Of a stretch of 10,439 nucleotides of DNA, positions 1-7,092 are shown one piece after another. Origin of the DNA: Paracamarosporium sp. OC-R06-R3 (Eukaryota > Ascomycota > Dothideomycetes > Pleosporales > Didymosphaeriaceae); the NCBI GenBank assembly GCA_019828545.1, contig JACVRA010000102.1, forward strand, positions 1-10,439, given 5' to 3'. Below the pieces are notes generated by a model, which saw nothing but the letters and a program-made list of their open reading frames with translations, was not told where the DNA came from and did not search any database. Both the position numbers and the translations under genes were made by a program. How positions within the stretch are numbered: the first letter of the stretch is position 1; every line of letters starts with the position of its first letter.

Positions 1-299
1 GCTAGGGCTTATAAGGCGCCAGGGGCGGCCTGCATAGGGCTAGATTATAGAGCTATTATAATTAGGGTAGAGCGGATATATATTCCCGGCCTTACGTCTT
101 AAGGGACTAAGACGGTAAGGGGGGGGGATAGTGTAACGAGGCTAGGACGTGGCAGTACACGTGGCTCCCTCAACACGGATCCTTATATATTATACTATAC
201 GAAAATACTTAGCTTGAGTATTCTCGTGCGTACCTTTTGGTGCAGGTGAGGGAAGCCACATAGTATTGGTTTCGAAGGCGGGGCGCCTACCTTATTACA
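1..299 (+). mobile_element. TRIM-like LTR element, copy A (3' part, cut by window edge)
   Basis: This stretch aligns through its whole length with 3929-4233, the internal domain plus 3' LTR of the complete element further right. Positions 1-131 match the internal domain and 132-299 match the LTR. The polypurine tract (a run of nine G at 119-127) sits directly before the LTR, which gives plus-strand orientation. The 5' LTR and the tRNA-like segment would lie left of the window. No coding potential is seen. CA and TG dinucleotides are common here (for example around 150-180 and 240-260), so it is far less RIP-mutated than the Gypsy sequence. The five bases after the LTR are CTATA; their partner cannot be seen. 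Confidence 0.8.
132..299 (+). repeat. 3' LTR of TRIM copy A (168 bp)
   Basis: It begins TGTAACGAGG and ends CCTTATTACA, so it has the usual TG...CA ends with short inverted termini (TGTAA/TTACA). Compared with the two LTRs at 3674-3844 and 4063-4233 it has about eight substitutions and is 3 bp shorter (one TA unit and one base). A TA-rich box (about 182-199) is followed by an imperfect hairpin at 200-226, also present in the other two copies. Confidence 0.85.
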
Positions 300-351
300 C
301 TATATACTAGTCGTCCTATCCTTTTTTTGTTAAAATGTCCTGCCTAGAGGA
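300..351. other. Short spacer, nothing recognised
   Basis: This is flanking DNA between the end of TRIM copy A and the 45-bp tandem repeat. It contains a seven-T run (322-328). I see no gene or defined element in it. Confidence 0.4.
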
Positions 352-441
352 GGTAGTCTTAGGGACTTTCTTAATATATAAGACATTATTACGTAAGGTA
401 GTCCTGTAGATACCTTATATATACAGGACATTATTACGTAA
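352..441. repeat. 45-bp tandem duplication, two units
   Basis: Units at 352-396 and 397-441 each begin GGTAGTC and each end in the identical 15-mer GACATTATTACGTAA. The middle of each unit is diverged but keeps the same length and a TA-rich core. The first base of unit 2 follows directly on the last base of unit 1. A weaker third unit further left cannot be supported. The function is unknown; it could be part of an LTR or untranslated region of a decayed element. Confidence 0.75.
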
Positions 442-740
442 TCCTAGCTAACTTATTCTGCCCTATGTATCGGCGCAGGTAATCAAAAGGTCCGTGCTAG
501 GTGTGCTCCGGGCAGAGGCATATGGGAGTGCGTGATAAGAGGTGAACCAAAGATCAATTGACTAGCCTATAGGCCTGGTACGAAAGGATACAGAAAAGCT
601 ACTGAGCTATCTACAGCTAGGAGCTGGCTATATGGGTGGACCCTGATCCGCGTTGCCAAGATCCTACTCGTTTGAGCTCCTGACGATCATAGCCCAACTG
701 AGCCCCTAAGGCTTGATATGATCAGTTAGTCCCCAGCCTC
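442..740. other. Base-balanced, unmutated island with no recognised gene
   Basis: Base composition changes abruptly here. CA, TG, GA and TC dinucleotides occur at ordinary frequency (for example GTAATCAAAAGGTCCG near 479-494), in contrast to the TA-saturated sequence starting at about 741. All frames carry stops and no frame resembles a known protein. No tRNA, rRNA or LTR termini were found. It may be unique host DNA between two elements, or a fragment that was single-copy when RIP acted. The right edge coincides with the broken end of Gypsy-1. Confidence 0.55.
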
Positions 741-744
741 GTTA

Positions 745-2960
745 TAGTCTTCTTATTCTTTATAAACTATTTATCTTTACTAATAGTCTTTTTTATTAAA
801 TCCTATTTAATAGAAATTGTATTCCTCTCTTTATTCCTTAGAGAGCTAGGCGTAGTCTTAAAAGTTATTTACTTTTAGGCTTTAATACTATATAGTAGCT
901 ACTTTTTATACCTTTATTTTATTTGTCTCCTTTTCTAGATTTATCTAGTAGTATTATTCCTTAGGCTAGTTATACTAGAGTATACTATCTTAAGCTACCT
1001 TTAGTATTATATACTACTCTTTAAGTTCTTTTCTTATAAGGTTAAGTTTTTAGCTTAAGGCGTCTACTACTTTATTAAACGTTTCTAGTTAATAGTAAAT
1101 CTTAAAGTTAAAGTTTATAAAAAATTCTATCTATTATACTTATTGTCTATTTAGTTTCTTAGTTATAGTAAAGCTTATTAGGTTCTAGTAATCTATCTAG
1201 ACCTTAATTTAATATAATATACCTATACATTATACTTCTTATTATTTAAAAGCATTTACTATTGCTAGTAGTTTCTTATCATGAATATTATAGTTAAGTT
1301 CTACTCTTAAGAACTTATAAGAATAGTAGAATACTAGTTTCTATTTCCTATCTTTATATAACTATAAGAGAATTACTTTTAGCGTATAGTCTAAAGCGTC
1401 TATTTTTATATAAGTCTACCTTTTAGAGTAATATATTTGTAGTAATAAGTTTATAAAGAACCTCTTTTTTAGTTCCTTAAACGCTTCTTTAGCTTAACTT
1501 GTAAAGCCTTTCTATTAATCCTTTTTTATAAAATCTATTATTAGCGCTATAACCTAAGAGTAGTCTTTAATAAATTTCTAATAAAAGTTAGTAAACTTTA
1601 AGAAGGACTAGACGTCTTTTACTAACTTAAGTTTCTATTATTCTTATACAGCAGCTACCTTCTTTAGGTCTATAAATATGCCTTTTTTTAAAATTATAAA
1701 TTCTAGGTACTCTATTTTAGTAACGTAGAATTTATACTTATTAAGGTGTAAAAGTAGTCTATACTTCTTTATTTTTTTAAGTACTTTTTTTATATATTCC
1801 TTATACTCTTTTAGAGTTCCTAAGGAGTAGATAAGTACGTTATTAAAATAGGCTGTGTAAAATACGTCTAAGTATTTATGTAACGCCTTATTAATTACTG
1901 CTTAAAATATAGTAGGTGTATTAGTTAGTCTAAAGAGTATAACTATATATTTATATAATTTATAATAAGTTTTAAATATAGTCTTCTATTCTTCTCCTTT
2001 AGCTATTTATATATAGTAATATCTATTGCGTACGTTAAATTTTATAAACTACTTAGCTTTTCTAAGCCTATTTATTAACTTTGTAATAAGTAGTAAAAAG
2101 TACTTATTCTTTATTATAGTATTATTTAGCTATCTATAATCTATATAAAGTTTTAGCTTACTGTTCTTCTTTAGCACTTAAAGAATTAAGAATATAGCTA
2201 AGCTTTTGCTTTTTTAAATAAACTTTTAGCCTAGGTTCTTACGTAGATATTTCTATAATTTCTTTTCTTAATCTACTAATATTAACTTTAGCTATTCTAG
2301 TTGTAGTTTTATACCTACTTTTAGAAGAATCTTATAATTCTACTTTTAGTGTTTAAGTAAGGCTTTTTTTTTTCTTTTTTTTAAAGAGTTCTATATATTC
2401 CTTATATTCTAGCAGAATATTCTTAGGCGTAGGTATTACTTAGAGATCTAATCTCTGCACTTATATAACCTTAGCGTCCTAAGGTTTCTTTTTTATAAGT
2501 CTTGCTATTTTAGCTCTAGAAATCTCTTAAACTTTATTGCCTATTTTAGGGAATGCTTTTCTAGCTTGTCTCTTTTAGAGTTATCTTATTTTATTAATTA
2601 CTAGCGTAACTCTTCTAGCTGTAATTATCTATTTCTTTTAGTCTATTACTAGGTTATATTTATAAAGCTAATTATACTTTATAATTGCTTCTATAGTTCC
2701 TATCTTTAGAATAGTAAACTTATATTAGCTTTTAAATTTTTTAATACTTACTAGTAAGAGTAGAGTTTTTAACTATAAATAACCTTTTTTATATTTTTAT
2801 AATAGCGTGCTATTTATTATCTTTAACCTAACTAACTAGTCCTTGCGTTAGTAAAGTAGTCCTAGCCTATTTATAACGTTTTTAGAGATTAAATATTCTA
2901 TTACTCTAAGGTCTATAAGTGCTATTACCTAGAACTTTTTAATTATAATACTCTTTTGTA
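745..2960 (-). pseudogene. pol: Gypsy-1 pol relic: protease, reverse transcriptase, RNase H
   Basis: The conceptual minus-strand translation is recognisable through many TAA/TAG codons. Protease: the segment ALID-L-R-V encoded around 2902-2924 matches the retropepsin active-site context (D at 2911-2913), with R where Gly is expected, a TpG to TpA change. Reverse transcriptase: KLKLYIDYR (about 2130-2160) corresponds to the family motif KLRxCxDYR. The catalytic box reads YFNNVLIYS instead of YFDDVLIYS, with YFNN at 1839-1850; both Asp codons have become Asn by G to A after T. RNase H: NIHDKKLLAIV with NIHDK at 1275-1289, followed by a degraded D-A-L-S tether near 1055-1070. Loss of both catalytic Asp plus the stops makes the enzyme dead. 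Integrase is missing beyond 745. Confidence 0.9.
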
Positions 2961-3673
2961 GCTGTAGGTCTGCATTTAGGTTTTTTACTATATATTTTGC
3001 TATTAAAATGCCTTTACTAGCCTAGCCTTTGGCCTAGTAGCCTTCTAGTTTTTTAATAATAAATTAGCTAGTTATTTTACTTATTTCTTTATAATCTTCT
3101 TGTACTTTATTTTATACTAGCTGTTAGCTATATTAATTTATTTTATTTCTTTAGGTTCTTCCTTACTATGTCTGTAATAGTTCTTTACTAAGTATTTTTA
3201 TTAGCGTAGGTCTTAATATTCTTATTTTTTAGCTTTTAATACGGCTGCTTTCTTTTCTATTAAGTATTTTAAGTATTTTCTTTTTTTACAGTCTCTTTAA
3301 TTTATAGCTATATAAACTAGGTTTGTTTGTAGTAGATATTTCTATACATTATAGGCGTATAGTATAGAGAGAGTGTTGTCTTTTAACTCTATTAGCTAGG
3401 TCCTTACTACGTGTTTCTAGTCCTAATATAGAAGGTAGGCCTATATATAACACTTATACTATTTTAAGTTTATATATTATAGTGCCTATTCTTCTGTGTA
3501 GTAGACATAGTATAGTTTAATCTTATATTTCTTAGTATTTAATCTTTTGTAGTTTTTATCTCTTAAAGTAGTAGCTACTAGCCTTTTTTTTATTTTATAG
3601 ATATTGCACGTGTCTTTTATATAATTCTACTATTTAATTTTATTATATTTTACTTCTACTTATATCTACTAGA
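2960..3673 (-). pseudogene. Gypsy-1 gag/protease linker relic (left of the TRIM)
   Basis: This lies between the protease active-site region and the TRIM insertion, on the coding side of Gypsy-1. Minus-strand reading gives Lys-rich, stop-riddled peptide with one longer fairly open piece (about 3320-3225) ending in a run of Lys residues. I could not match it to a specific domain. By position it should be the C-terminal part of gag and the start of pol. The composition is strongly RIP-like. Confidence 0.45.
3669..3673. repeat. Left target-site duplication CTAGA
   Basis: These five bases directly precede the 5' LTR of the TRIM and are repeated exactly at 4234-4238. Five-bp duplications are typical of LTR-retrotransposon integrase. 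Confidence 0.9.
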
Positions 3674-3844
3674 TGTAACGAGGCGAGGACGTGGCGGTAT
3701 ACGTGGCTCCCTGAACACGGATCCTTATATATATTATACTATACGAGAAATACTTGGCTTAAGTATTCTCGTGCGTACCTTTTGGTGCAGGTAAGGGAAG
3801 CCATATAGTATTGGTTTCAAAGGCAGGGCGCCTACCTTATTATA
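3674..3844 (+). repeat. 5' LTR of TRIM copy B
   Basis: It is 171 bp long. It differs from the 3' LTR at five positions, all transitions. At three of these it has TA where the 3' LTR has CA, including its last dinucleotide (TA instead of CA). A TA-rich stretch (about 3723-3743) could act as a TATA region. It is followed by a hairpin with arms 3744-3755 and 3761-3771. Confidence 0.9.
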
Positions 3845-3850
3845 TAATAC

Positions 3851-3910
3851 TTAAGCCACCCTAAGGTTGAGAGTTCGATTCACGACGGGGTCGTAAATCC
3901 TCTGGCTTAA
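3851..3910 (+). other. tRNA-like segment closed by an 8-bp inverted repeat
   Basis: TTAAGCCA (3851-3858) and TGGCTTAA (3903-3910) are perfect inverted repeats. Between them, GAGTTCGATTC (3871-3881) matches the RNA polymerase III B box (GGTTCGANTCC) found in the T arm of tRNAs. A small hairpin ACGAC-GGG-GTCGT follows at 3882-3894. The T-stem pairing is imperfect, no A box was recognised on the left, and the distance from B box to the closing stem is too long for a normal tRNA. So this is a tRNA-derived or tRNA-mimicking piece, not a tRNA gene. Its place just after the 5' LTR, where a primer-binding site is expected, may matter. Confidence 0.5.
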
Positions 3911-4026
3911 ATTATAGGCTTATATAAGGCTAGGGCCTATGAGGCGCCGGAAGGGCGGCCGGCATAGGGCTAGATTATAGGAAGCTATTATAATTAGGGT
4001 AGAGCGGATATATATTCCCGGCCTTA

Positions 4027-4045
4027 CGTCTTGGGGGCCAAGACG
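4027..4045 (+). other. Hairpin just upstream of the polypurine tract
   Basis: CGTCTTGG (4027-4034) and CCAAGACG (4038-4045) form a perfect 8-bp stem with a GGG loop. Copy A has a corresponding hairpin at 95-114 (CGTCTTA/TAAGACG) whose stem sequence differs but still pairs. Confidence 0.6.
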
Positions 4046-4050
4046 GTAAT

Positions 4051-4062
4051 GGGGGGGGATAG
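4051..4062 (+). other. Polypurine tract of TRIM copy B
   Basis: Eight G followed by ATAG lie immediately 5' of the 3' LTR, as expected for the plus-strand primer of an LTR element. Copy A has the equivalent tract at 117-131 with nine G. Confidence 0.75.
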
Positions 4063-4233
4063 TGTAACGAGGCGAGGACATGGCGGTACACGTGGCTCCC
4101 TGAACACGGATCCTTATATATATTATACTATACAAGAAATACTTGGCTTAAGTATTCTCGTGCGTACCTTTTGGTGCAGGTAAGGGAAGCCACATAGTAT
4201 TGGTTTCAAAGGCAGGGCGCCTACCTTATTACA
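4063..4233 (+). repeat. 3' LTR of TRIM copy B
   Basis: It is 171 bp long, with intact TG...CA ends and about 97% identity to the 5' LTR. Two positions carry CA where the 5' LTR has CG (the ACATGG box near 4080 and the left arm of the hairpin near 4134). The hairpin seen in the 5' LTR is conserved here at about 4133-4160 with one arm mismatch. Confidence 0.9.
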
Positions 4234-4238
4234 CTAGA
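4234..4238. repeat. Right target-site duplication CTAGA
   Basis: This is an exact copy of 3669-3673, directly after the terminal CA of the 3' LTR. Confidence 0.9.
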
Positions 4239-5110
4239 CTAGTACTAATACAGTTCCTTAGCGTCCTTTAGCCTATTTATATATCTTGTGTGCTTTAAGC
4301 TTTATAATCTTAATCTTTTTCTAATAATTTTTAACTTTATAGCTGTTTTCTCTATATACCTAGTAGACTTTTTATAGAACTTAGGTTATAATTTTATTTT
4401 TTATAGTTTTAATTTACATTTCTTATTGTAAGTTACTAGCCTTTATAACCTTCTAGCTTATTGCTTCTTAGGGCTCCTTAGGCTTAGGTGTGTAGGGTAG
4501 TAGTAGTGTTTCTAGCCTTAGACTTACTATCTTTACTTTTATAATCTTAGCTTACTTTCTATTCTTAGCCTAGTTTTCTAAATAGTTAGCTTTAAAATAT
4601 CCTTTTTTTCTGCACGTTAGGTATACTCTATCTTAGTAGCATTCCTATCTTTTTCTTTATATATTAAAGTCTTGTTTACTTTTTTTCTAGAGTTTATTTT
4701 CCCTTTAATTTTATGCCTTATTAGCTATAATAACGTTTTTGTCTTTGTCTTAGCATTCTTGTTTCTTATAACTGTTAGCCTTAGTTGTTAGCGTTCTTTA
4801 GGTACTTTTTTATTTTTTTTAGTTATATTTATAGAGATAGTTGTTAATTTTAATTAATACTTAAATAAGGTCTTTTAGATTCCTTAGTTCTACGTAGTGC
4901 ACTAGCCTGTCTTTTATAGTTTTTTTTAGTTTATTATAGTAAGCAGCTTAAAGTAAGTTATTATCTTAATTTATTTTATTCTTTAGGCATTTAAATGCTG
5001 TAGTTGTTAATGGGGCGTACTACGTACCTAGTTTAATCTATACTAAGGCAGGAGGGTTTACTAGTAGCTGTTAGGTCACAGGTAGTAGCAATATAGACTT
5101 AACTTAAGGG
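4239..5110 (-). pseudogene. gag: Gypsy-1 gag relic with zinc knuckle
   Basis: On the minus strand, 4623 down to 4582 encodes Y-LT-C-RKKG-Y-FKAN-Y. This fits the nucleocapsid zinc knuckle CX2CX4HX4C exactly in spacing, with three of the four metal ligands changed to Tyr (TGY or CAY to TAY, as RIP would do). Upstream, about 5100-4870, a weakly open frame with many Lys, Asn and Leu residues fits the capsid part of gag and contains the segment NPPALV. The frame fades out near 5110, so the N-terminus is either lost or unreadable. The gene is interrupted on its downstream side by the TRIM at 3674-4233. Gag would have formed the virus-like particle and bound the RNA; this copy is dead. Confidence 0.75.
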
Positions 5111-5858
5111 AATCGATAATAGATTATAGAATAGACAAATTATTAGCTAACTATTTTTATTAACTCTAGTATAATATAACCCCTTATTACCTAACGTGTC
5201 CTGTCGGGGCCTAACAGGCCCTAATATTCCGTATAGGGTAAAAATAGGTACTCTTTACCTACCTATGTAACATTATCCCCCTCCAACGGGTGGACTTGCC
5301 CTGAGGCCGCTTAGGCATATATATCCCGCCGTAATATTAGGTACCTAGAAATATTAAGTTCTAATAAGTCTAGGTTAGGCCTAGCTAAACTAAATGTAAC
5401 CCTCGTTTAACCCATATTAGCACCTCTTACCTAGGGTTAGTTACGTGTTAGGCCAGCCTAGCACGTGATTAATGCCGCCTGGCACTAGTATATACAGGCC
5501 TAGTGCTAGCGCGTATAGGCCCTAGCCTATATCTTAGGTACTTTGTACCTAACTTCCTTGTTCTCTTTAGGTCTCTCTAATTAGGCAACTTAGTAAGTAG
5601 TATAGCTAATTAACTATTACGTATTGGCGTATACTAACTTCTTAGTATAGAGACTCTACTTCTCTAGACTTCTATACTACTAATCCCTTATCTTAGCTAT
5701 TATATATTTACTTTTACTAATGTAAGTATCCTTGGAGCTGTATAGGCCTACAGGGACTTAACTAGTACTAATAGTTATAAGTAGTAATAACTTCTTTTTA
5801 TTAGTCTACTATTAGCTCTATTTAGCTCTATTAGTCCCTATTAGTCTCTAATTGGCGA
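5111..5858. other. Non-coding, palindrome-rich block (possible LTR or control region)
   Basis: No reading frame is recognisable. The block holds several short inverted repeats: GGGCCT-AAC-AGGCCC near 5208-5222, GCACTAG/CTAGTGC at 5482-5488 and 5500-5506 with an 11-base loop, and nearby CACGTGA (5463-5469). A TATA-like stretch, CATATATATCCCGCC, lies near 5315-5329. TGTTAGGCC at 5446-5454 and TGTAACATTATCCCC near 5266 look like possible LTR starts, but no matching second copy or target duplication was found in the window. The density of CpG and CA is higher than in the Gypsy bodies. It could be the right LTR of Gypsy-1, the control region of the relic that follows, or an LTR fragment of another element. 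Confidence 0.4.
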
Positions 5859-7092
5859 TGTTAACCCTTGCCTAGTATAATATATATTACGTAAATGATA
5901 AGCTAGTTGCTTTTAACTTATACTATATTAAATATATTTTAGCTATATTTAAGGGTAAGCTAAAGGTTGGCTACTGTAAGTTTCTAGCTAAAAGTATTAA
6001 CTAAATCCCTTTCTAAGTTTCTAATAAGGTAAGTAATAAGATCTACCTATAATATTACTAATATTAGGTAACTAAAAAGGCCTACTATGTAGTAAGTATT
6101 CCCTTATAAAGAGTATATATTTAAAGGTAGTTATCTGGCCTTATTTAGTGCCACTAGACTCTATTAGGTCTTAATATACTCTAGTTTTCTTTAGAAGATA
6201 TTTAATACTTCTAAGATATTAGTAGTACTATCTATAATACTACGACTTTTATTCTTAAGCTTATTTTAGAGAATAAGACTATAGTAGAGCGTAAGGTGTA
6301 TAAAAGTTAAACTAGCTATACCTAGACCCTTCTAGGTAACTTAGAAACTAATAAGTTTTATTAAGAGGTATTAAATATTATCTTATATACTAATAAGCTT
6401 CTTACTAACTTAGTAGGTATTCTTAGGGAGAAGGCCTATTAAGCTACTTATAAGGGCAGTTATAGTAAATATTATTAATTATATAGTAGCTAGCTAAACC
6501 TTTATACTTATTATATTTAATCTAGTATAGTAGAGCGCTCCCGTAAGTATAGTAATAATAAATAGTAGTGTATAAAAACAATTTAAGACTAATATACTAC
6601 TCTAGATTTAAATATATTACCTTAAAAGGTAAGAAGGCCTAAATTAGCCTATAGGGGTTAACTAAGGCTTAATAAGTACTAACTAGCATAGATGTCTAGT
6701 CCTAAGCGCTAGAATAAGCTAACTAACCTTAAAAAGGAGAGCTATACTAGGCCTAGCCCTATTATAATCCCTATTAATACTTTAGTCTAGTCTACCTACA
6801 CCTAGGAGGAGCTCTATATTTAAGGTTAAAAGAATAAGCTCTATAACGCCCTAATAGCTATACCTACTAAGAATCTTATAGTAGAACCCTAGAAGAATAG
6901 GAAGGGTAATACCTATAAGGTAGTTATTAACTAACTTTTAAAGGAGCTAAACTAGTATACTAAGGTCTATTATAATATATAGCACGTTGTACCCTTTACG
7001 TAGATCCTAAAAGAGTAGACCTACAACTACAAAAGTTAGAAGGCTACCTAGGACGCTTTTAATAAGACATAGTAGATAAGTATTTCCTAGGC
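5859..7092 (+). pseudogene. Unassigned decayed coding-like region
   Basis: Starting from ATG at 5859, the plus-strand frame reads as ordinary protein-like sequence interrupted by many TAA/TAG codons, as expected if Gln and Trp codons were lost to RIP. Recognisable runs include VNDKLVAFNL, IFKGKLKVG (about 5940-5970) and LVGILREKA (about 6410-6435). From about 6730 a second frame also reads well (for example KVVINQLLKEL with one Gln inferred from a stop), so there may be a frameshift or two overlapping open frames. No catalytic motif, zinc knuckle or reverse-transcriptase motif is present. It lies in the opposite orientation to both Gypsy pol genes. Candidates are a gag-like protein of a third element, an antisense accessory gene of Gypsy-2, or a transposase I do not recognise. 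Confidence 0.4.

Larger units (their letters stand above)
3674..4233 (+). mobile_element. TRIM-like non-autonomous LTR element, complete copy B (560 bp)
   Basis: Two 171-bp direct repeats (3674-3844 and 4063-4233), with TGTAAC...TTACA ends, flank a 218-bp internal domain. The whole unit is bracketed by the 5-bp duplication CTAGA, so it is a genuine insertion into Gypsy-1. A polypurine tract ending in eight G and ATAG (4051-4062) sits just before the 3' LTR and fixes the plus orientation. There is no gag or pol; the only open frame inside is 71 codons long and crosses the LTR boundary. The size and structure fit a TRIM, which must borrow proteins from an autonomous LTR element. No clear TGG-type primer-binding site follows the 5' LTR; instead a tRNA-like segment is found at 3851-3910. 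The family is not one I recognise. Confidence 0.9.
741..5110 (-). mobile_element. Gypsy-1: RIP-degraded Ty3/Gypsy retrotransposon, interrupted by a TRIM
   Basis: Read on the minus strand, the order is gag (about 5110 down to 4239 and on past the insertion), protease (about 2935-2800), reverse transcriptase (about 2200-1690) and RNase H (about 1640-1050). That is the Ty3/Gypsy (Metaviridae) order. Integrase should follow to the left but the element stops near 741 and no integrase motif is found. The 560-bp TRIM at 3674-4233, with its duplicated CTAGA, splits the gag to protease region. Neither LTR could be placed with confidence. The right end near 5110 is set by loss of a gag-like reading frame, not by a defined terminus. 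CpA to TpA decay is extreme throughout, so the element is certainly non-functional. Confidence 0.85.

Noticed and set aside
336..430. Small LTR-like unit bounded by TGTCCTG and CAGGACA
   Set aside because: The flanking five bases do not match (TAAAA against TTATT), and the right motif is part of the 45-bp tandem unit.
2365..2390. Poly-T runs as transcription terminators
   Set aside because: Long T and A runs are frequent throughout the RIP-mutated sequence and lie inside the Gypsy-1 coding relic, so they carry no specific signal.
3845..3912. Functional tRNA gene
   Set aside because: A B box is present, but the A box, a proper anticodon arm, a good T stem and the right spacing to the acceptor stem are missing.
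3920..4135. Open frame of 71 codons on the plus strand
   Set aside because: It runs from the TRIM internal domain into the 3' LTR across the polypurine tract. It has no recognisable domain, and copy A differs from copy B by indels in this span. It is a chance frame in non-coding repeat DNA.
5211..5454. Second TRIM with GGCCTAACA and TGTTAGGCC as LTR ends
   Set aside because: The two motifs face each other as an LTR end and an LTR start would, but the sequences before and after them do not repeat. GGCCTAACA is also part of a local palindrome.
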